Part shown: piece by piece, positions 7,041-10,103 of the stretch
How the letters are laid out: each line of letters begins with the position of its first letter
Position numbering within the stretch: the first letter of the stretch is position 1
Assembly: GCA_964555675.1 (NCBI GenBank)
Contig: CAZKTU010000238.1
Coordinates: forward strand, 1-10,103
From: CAIWXH01 sp964555675
GTDB taxonomy: Bacteria; Chloroflexota; Chloroflexia; Chloroflexales; Chloroflexaceae
Direction of reading: 5' to 3'
Length of the DNA: 10,103 nucleotides
Made by a program: the position numbers and the translations under genes
Notes under the pieces: generated by a model
The model's database searches: none
The model's input: only the letters and a program-made list of their open reading frames with translations
Told to the model about the DNA's origin: nothing

Positions 7041-7619
7041 TCAGACCGCAACCGGGGCCATACCCGCAACGGGGGCGGGCGCCTCGGTGTGGCGGCGGAT
7101 GGCGGCGATCAGGTCGTCACGATCCTCGATGCCGGCATAGATCGGCAGCCGGGTGGCTCCGAAGGCCTGCCGGTGCAGGAAGCGGACGACAGGGTTGCCG
7201 ATCTGGGCGCCGTAGTCGCCGTCGAGGAGCAGTTCGTCGAGGGGCTCTTCGGCGTCGTCGTCGACCCGGCGCAGGGTCTCGATTGCACTCCAGGGGTAGG
7301 TCACACGCAGGCCGAGGGACTCGAAACGCAGGCCCTCGGGGGTCGGGGTATAGGCGGCGGCCCACTCCTCAAGCAGGTTCCAGATCAGGAGGGGCGTGGC
7401 GACGATCAGGGCCAGCATCAGCAGGGCGGGGACGACCTGGCCCACGCCGAGGCCGTCGGCGAGGCTTTGCTGCAGGCTCGGCCAGAGCTCGAGCGGGTGA
7501 TAGCTGATGCGCAATGTGCTGGCGAAGCTCCAGATCGCGAAAGCCCAGATCAGCAGGGCCGCGACGAGCAAGACCAGGGTGAGCCGCCTGCCGGCGGCGG
7601 AGAGGCGATAGGTTTGCAT
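7041..7619 (-). CDS. Small two-helix membrane protein with a PH-like cytoplasmic domain
   Basis: This 192-aa protein has no recognised name. Hydrophobic segments at about 12-34 and 60-82 form a helical hairpin separated by a short loop. The following region (about 88-175) reads TPTPEGLRFESLG, then VTYPWSAIETLRRV and DELLLDG. This pattern, a hydrophobic strand, a Pro-Trp-Ser-Ala-Ile segment, then more strands, is common in bacterial PH-like (DUF-type) domains anchored by two helices; that assignment is inference. A Pro/Ala/Val-rich tail ends the protein. Start: ATG 7619 lies 1 bp after the glycosylase TAG stop (TAGCATG), so it is probably translated by coupling. The in-frame extension to 7658 lies inside the glycosylase gene and has been left out. 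No Shine-Dalgarno is seen at the proper distance, which also fits reinitiation. Nothing in the protein suggests a direct role in DNA repair. Confidence 0.82.
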   Translation of the reverse strand: MQTYRLSAAGRRLTLVLLVAALLIWAFAIWSFASTLRISYHPLELWPSLQQSLADGLGVGQVVPALLMLALIVATPLLIWNLLEEWAAAYTPTPEGLRFESLGLRVTYPWSAIETLRRVDDDAEEPLDELLLDGDYGAQIGNPVVRFLHRQAFGATRLPIYAGIEDRDDLIAAIRRHTEAPAPVAGMAPVAV

Positions 7620-7620
7620 G

Positions 7621-8286
7621 CTAAAACAGGCTAAGTTGCTCCAGCGGCGGGTCCTCATCCGGCTTCGGCGGCGCGTCGGCGCCCGTCGGGGCGGCGTCGC
7701 GCAAACGCTTCGCGTCAGCTTCGCTGACGGCTTGGGCGAGGATCGCGGGCAGGCGCTGGAAGTCGGCCTCTAGAAGGGGGCGGTTCTGCGGCTGGTGCAG
7801 GGCCGCCGCCGGGTGAAGCATCGGCACGATCAGGCGCCCGCCAACGCTGCGGGGCTGGCCGTGGATGCGCGAGATCTTCTCGCCGGGCAGGAAGAGCGTC
7901 ATCGAGAAGCGGCCCAGGGTGACGATCACCGCCGGGTCGATCGCCTCGATCTGCCTGAAGAGGTAGGTCTCGGTGCAGGTCTTGACCTCGTCGGGCTGGG
8001 GGTCGCGGTTCTGGGGCGGGCGACACTTCACCACGTTGCCGATGAAGACGTCGCTGCGCTTGAGCCCCGCCAGGGCCAGAAGCTCGTCGAGGAACTGGCC
8101 CGAGGGACCGACGAAGGGCCGGCCCTGCCGATCCTCGTGGTAGCCGGGGCCCTCGCCGATCAGCATAACCGTTGCGTCGGGCGGGCCCTCGCCCGGCACA
8201 GCCTTTGTGCGCCCGGTGTGCAACCCGCACAGCGTGCAGGTCTTCGCCTCCTGGGCGATCAGTTGAAGCGTCTCGACAGCGGTCAA
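7621..8286 (-). CDS. Family-4 (4Fe-4S) uracil-DNA glycosylase with C-terminal clamp-binding motif
   Basis: This 221-aa enzyme removes uracil from DNA (from cytosine deamination or dUTP use), starting base-excision repair. Family-4 marks are clear: four iron-sulfur cysteines Cys17 and Cys20 (CTLC), Cys88 (VVKCRPPQNRDP) and Cys104 (KTCTE); active-site motif 1 GEGPGYHED (44-52) followed by GRPFVGPSGQ; and motif 2 around His158 (MLHPAAAL). After the catalytic domain (about 1-185) comes a charged, Pro-rich tail of about 35 residues that ends exactly in QLSLF (217-221). This is the bacterial beta-clamp-binding consensus QL(S/D)LF. The start is TTG 8286, the first start-like codon after an in-frame TAA at about 8330, with AGGG 7 nt upstream; the next methionine (41) is already inside the fold. 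It is first in an operon with the membrane protein and has its own good promoter. Confidence 0.95.
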   Translation of the reverse strand: MTAVETLQLIAQEAKTCTLCGLHTGRTKAVPGEGPPDATVMLIGEGPGYHEDRQGRPFVGPSGQFLDELLALAGLKRSDVFIGNVVKCRPPQNRDPQPDEVKTCTETYLFRQIEAIDPAVIVTLGRFSMTLFLPGEKISRIHGQPRSVGGRLIVPMLHPAAALHQPQNRPLLEADFQRLPAILAQAVSEADAKRLRDAAPTGADAPPKPDEDPPLEQLSLF

Positions 8287-8330
8287 CGTAAACCCTATGG
8301 CATAGCCCTCGGCCCTGATTTCGCAACTGT

Positions 8331-8359
8331 ATTATACCCGCTCGCCGCCCTCAGCACAA
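8331..8359 (-). promoter_or_regulatory. Sigma-70-like promoter for the glycosylase operon
   Basis: On the minus strand, TTGTGC (8359-8354), a 17-bp spacer and a perfect TATAAT (8336-8331) are correctly arranged. Transcription would start near 8324, giving a leader of roughly 38 nt before the TTG start at 8286. Confidence 0.65.
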
Positions 8360-8367
8360 GCCGCGGT

Positions 8368-8396
8368 TTGCCCCTGCCCCTGCCCTGTGCTACGAT
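8368..8396 (+). promoter_or_regulatory. Sigma-70-like promoter for cystathionine beta-synthase
   Basis: TTGCCC (8368-8373), a 17-bp spacer and TACGAT (8391-8396). The start point would be near 8403, giving a leader of about 79 nt. The -35 box lies only 8 bp from the -35 box of the oppositely directed glycosylase promoter. The spacer is rich in CCCTG repeats. Confidence 0.5.
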
Positions 8397-8469
8397 GGAC
8401 CGCGTAGCAACCACACCCCGGCACGGCCACAGCGCGACGACGCGCCGCTCTCGACGATGAGAAGTGGAT

Positions 8470-8475
8470 AGGAGG
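8470..8475 (+). promoter_or_regulatory. Consensus Shine-Dalgarno that sets the cystathionine beta-synthase start
   Basis: AGGAGG lies 6 nt before the GTG at 8482. It sits inside the longer reading frame that begins at GTG 8464, which argues against that earlier start. It is too far from the ATG at 8512. Confidence 0.8.
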
Positions 8476-8481
8476 GCCTTT

Positions 8482-9897
<1,416 letters not shown>

Positions 9898-9948
9898 GGT
9901 TTCAGCCGTCAACTTCGTTCGCGTGACCCATTGCGCCGGAAACTAGTC

Positions 9949-9954
9949 TATACT
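9949..9954 (+). promoter_or_regulatory. Possible -10 element (TATACT) upstream of the last gene
   Basis: TATACT matches the sigma-70 -10 consensus at five of six bases and sits in the short gap after cystathionine beta-synthase. No clean -35 is present at 16-18 bp. The predicted start point (about 9961) falls within the palindrome at 9956-9973. The 115-bp gap 9898-10012 holds nothing else I can support. Confidence 0.4.
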
Positions 9955-9955
9955 A

Positions 9956-9973
9956 CGTGCGTCCGGACCCACG
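9956..9973. promoter_or_regulatory. 18-bp near-perfect palindrome, operator-like
   Basis: CGTGCGTCCGGACCCACG pairs with itself at 8 of 9 half-site positions, with one C/C mismatch at positions 5 and 14. It begins 2 bp after the possible -10 box and covers the expected transcription start, where a repressor would block initiation. In RNA it could also form a hairpin, but with no room for a loop that is less likely. Confidence 0.35.
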
Positions 9974-10012
9974 GCACTACGAAGACCTGATCAGCCAATA
10001 AGGAGCATCACT

Positions 10013-10103
10013 ATGTTCGGTTTCGGCAAGGACAAGAAGAAGGAAGAGGCCGAGAAGGCGAAGGACGAGCAGGTTTCGCAGGCGATGCGCAGCATGAGCG
10101 ATC
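10013..10103 (+). CDS. Start of a highly charged protein of unknown function (3' end outside window)
   Basis: Only the first 30 residues are visible. They open with MFGFGKDKKK and continue as a Glu/Lys/Ala-rich stretch (EEAEKAKDEQ), likely helical, then VSQAMRSMSD. The start is well supported: ATG 10013 has a perfect AAGGAG (10000-10005) 7 nt upstream, and a promoter-like region lies before it. The short aromatic-glycine head followed by a lysine/glutamate-rich helix suggests a small cytoplasmic or membrane-surface protein, but I recognise no family and assign no function. It is transcribed in the same direction as cystathionine beta-synthase, 115 bp downstream. Confidence 0.8.
   Translation, partial: MFGFGKDKKKEEAEKAKDEQVSQAMRSMSD

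Noticed and set aside
8403..8481. Possible SAM or other sulfur-metabolism riboswitch in the cystathionine beta-synthase leader
   Set aside because: The leader is only about 79 nt, and I could find no SAM-riboswitch core or terminator/anti-terminator pair.

Overview
The window is GC-rich, densely coding bacterial DNA. The gene families and the style of the signalling genes (a NarX/LiaS-type kinase with many membrane spans plus GAF, RNase J instead of an RNase E locus, a 4Fe-4S family-4 uracil-DNA glycosylase, a CBS-domain cystathionine beta-synthase) fit Chloroflexota, perhaps a Roseiflexus- or Kouleothrix-like member of Chloroflexia. This taxonomic call is inference from gene content and composition, not a database match.

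Layout: (1) 1-1115 (+) is the 3' part of a secreted PQQ-type glucose/sorbosone dehydrogenase cut by the window edge. It converges through a perfect hairpin (1137-1157) on a minus-strand signalling block. (2) 5004-1173 (-) encodes, in transcription order, a seven-helix membrane protein of unknown function, a membrane sensor histidine kinase and its NarL/LuxR-type response regulator. The kinase and regulator are separated by about 260 bp that hold a MITE-like repeat with inverted arms made of CACGAAG units. (3) 6836-5160 (-) is RNase J, followed by two hairpins. (4) 8286-7041 (-) is a two-gene operon: family-4 uracil-DNA glycosylase, then, 1 bp later, a small membrane protein. (5) A divergent control region (8331-8396) has two back-to-back sigma-70-like promoters. 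(6) 8482-9897 (+) is cystathionine beta-synthase with a C-terminal CBS-domain pair. (7) 10013-10103 (+) is the start of a small, highly charged protein behind its own promoter-like region.

Functionally this is mostly a housekeeping neighbourhood (RNA decay, base-excision repair, transsulfuration) beside one two-component system and one exported oxidoreductase. I see no clear novel multi-gene defence or mobile system. The observations most worth following are a perfect bacterial sliding-clamp-binding motif (QLSLF) as the last five residues of the uracil-DNA glycosylase, the inverted-repeat element that splits the kinase/regulator pair, and the conserved-looking membrane protein upstream of the kinase. 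All annotation was done by reading the sequence; no searches were run.
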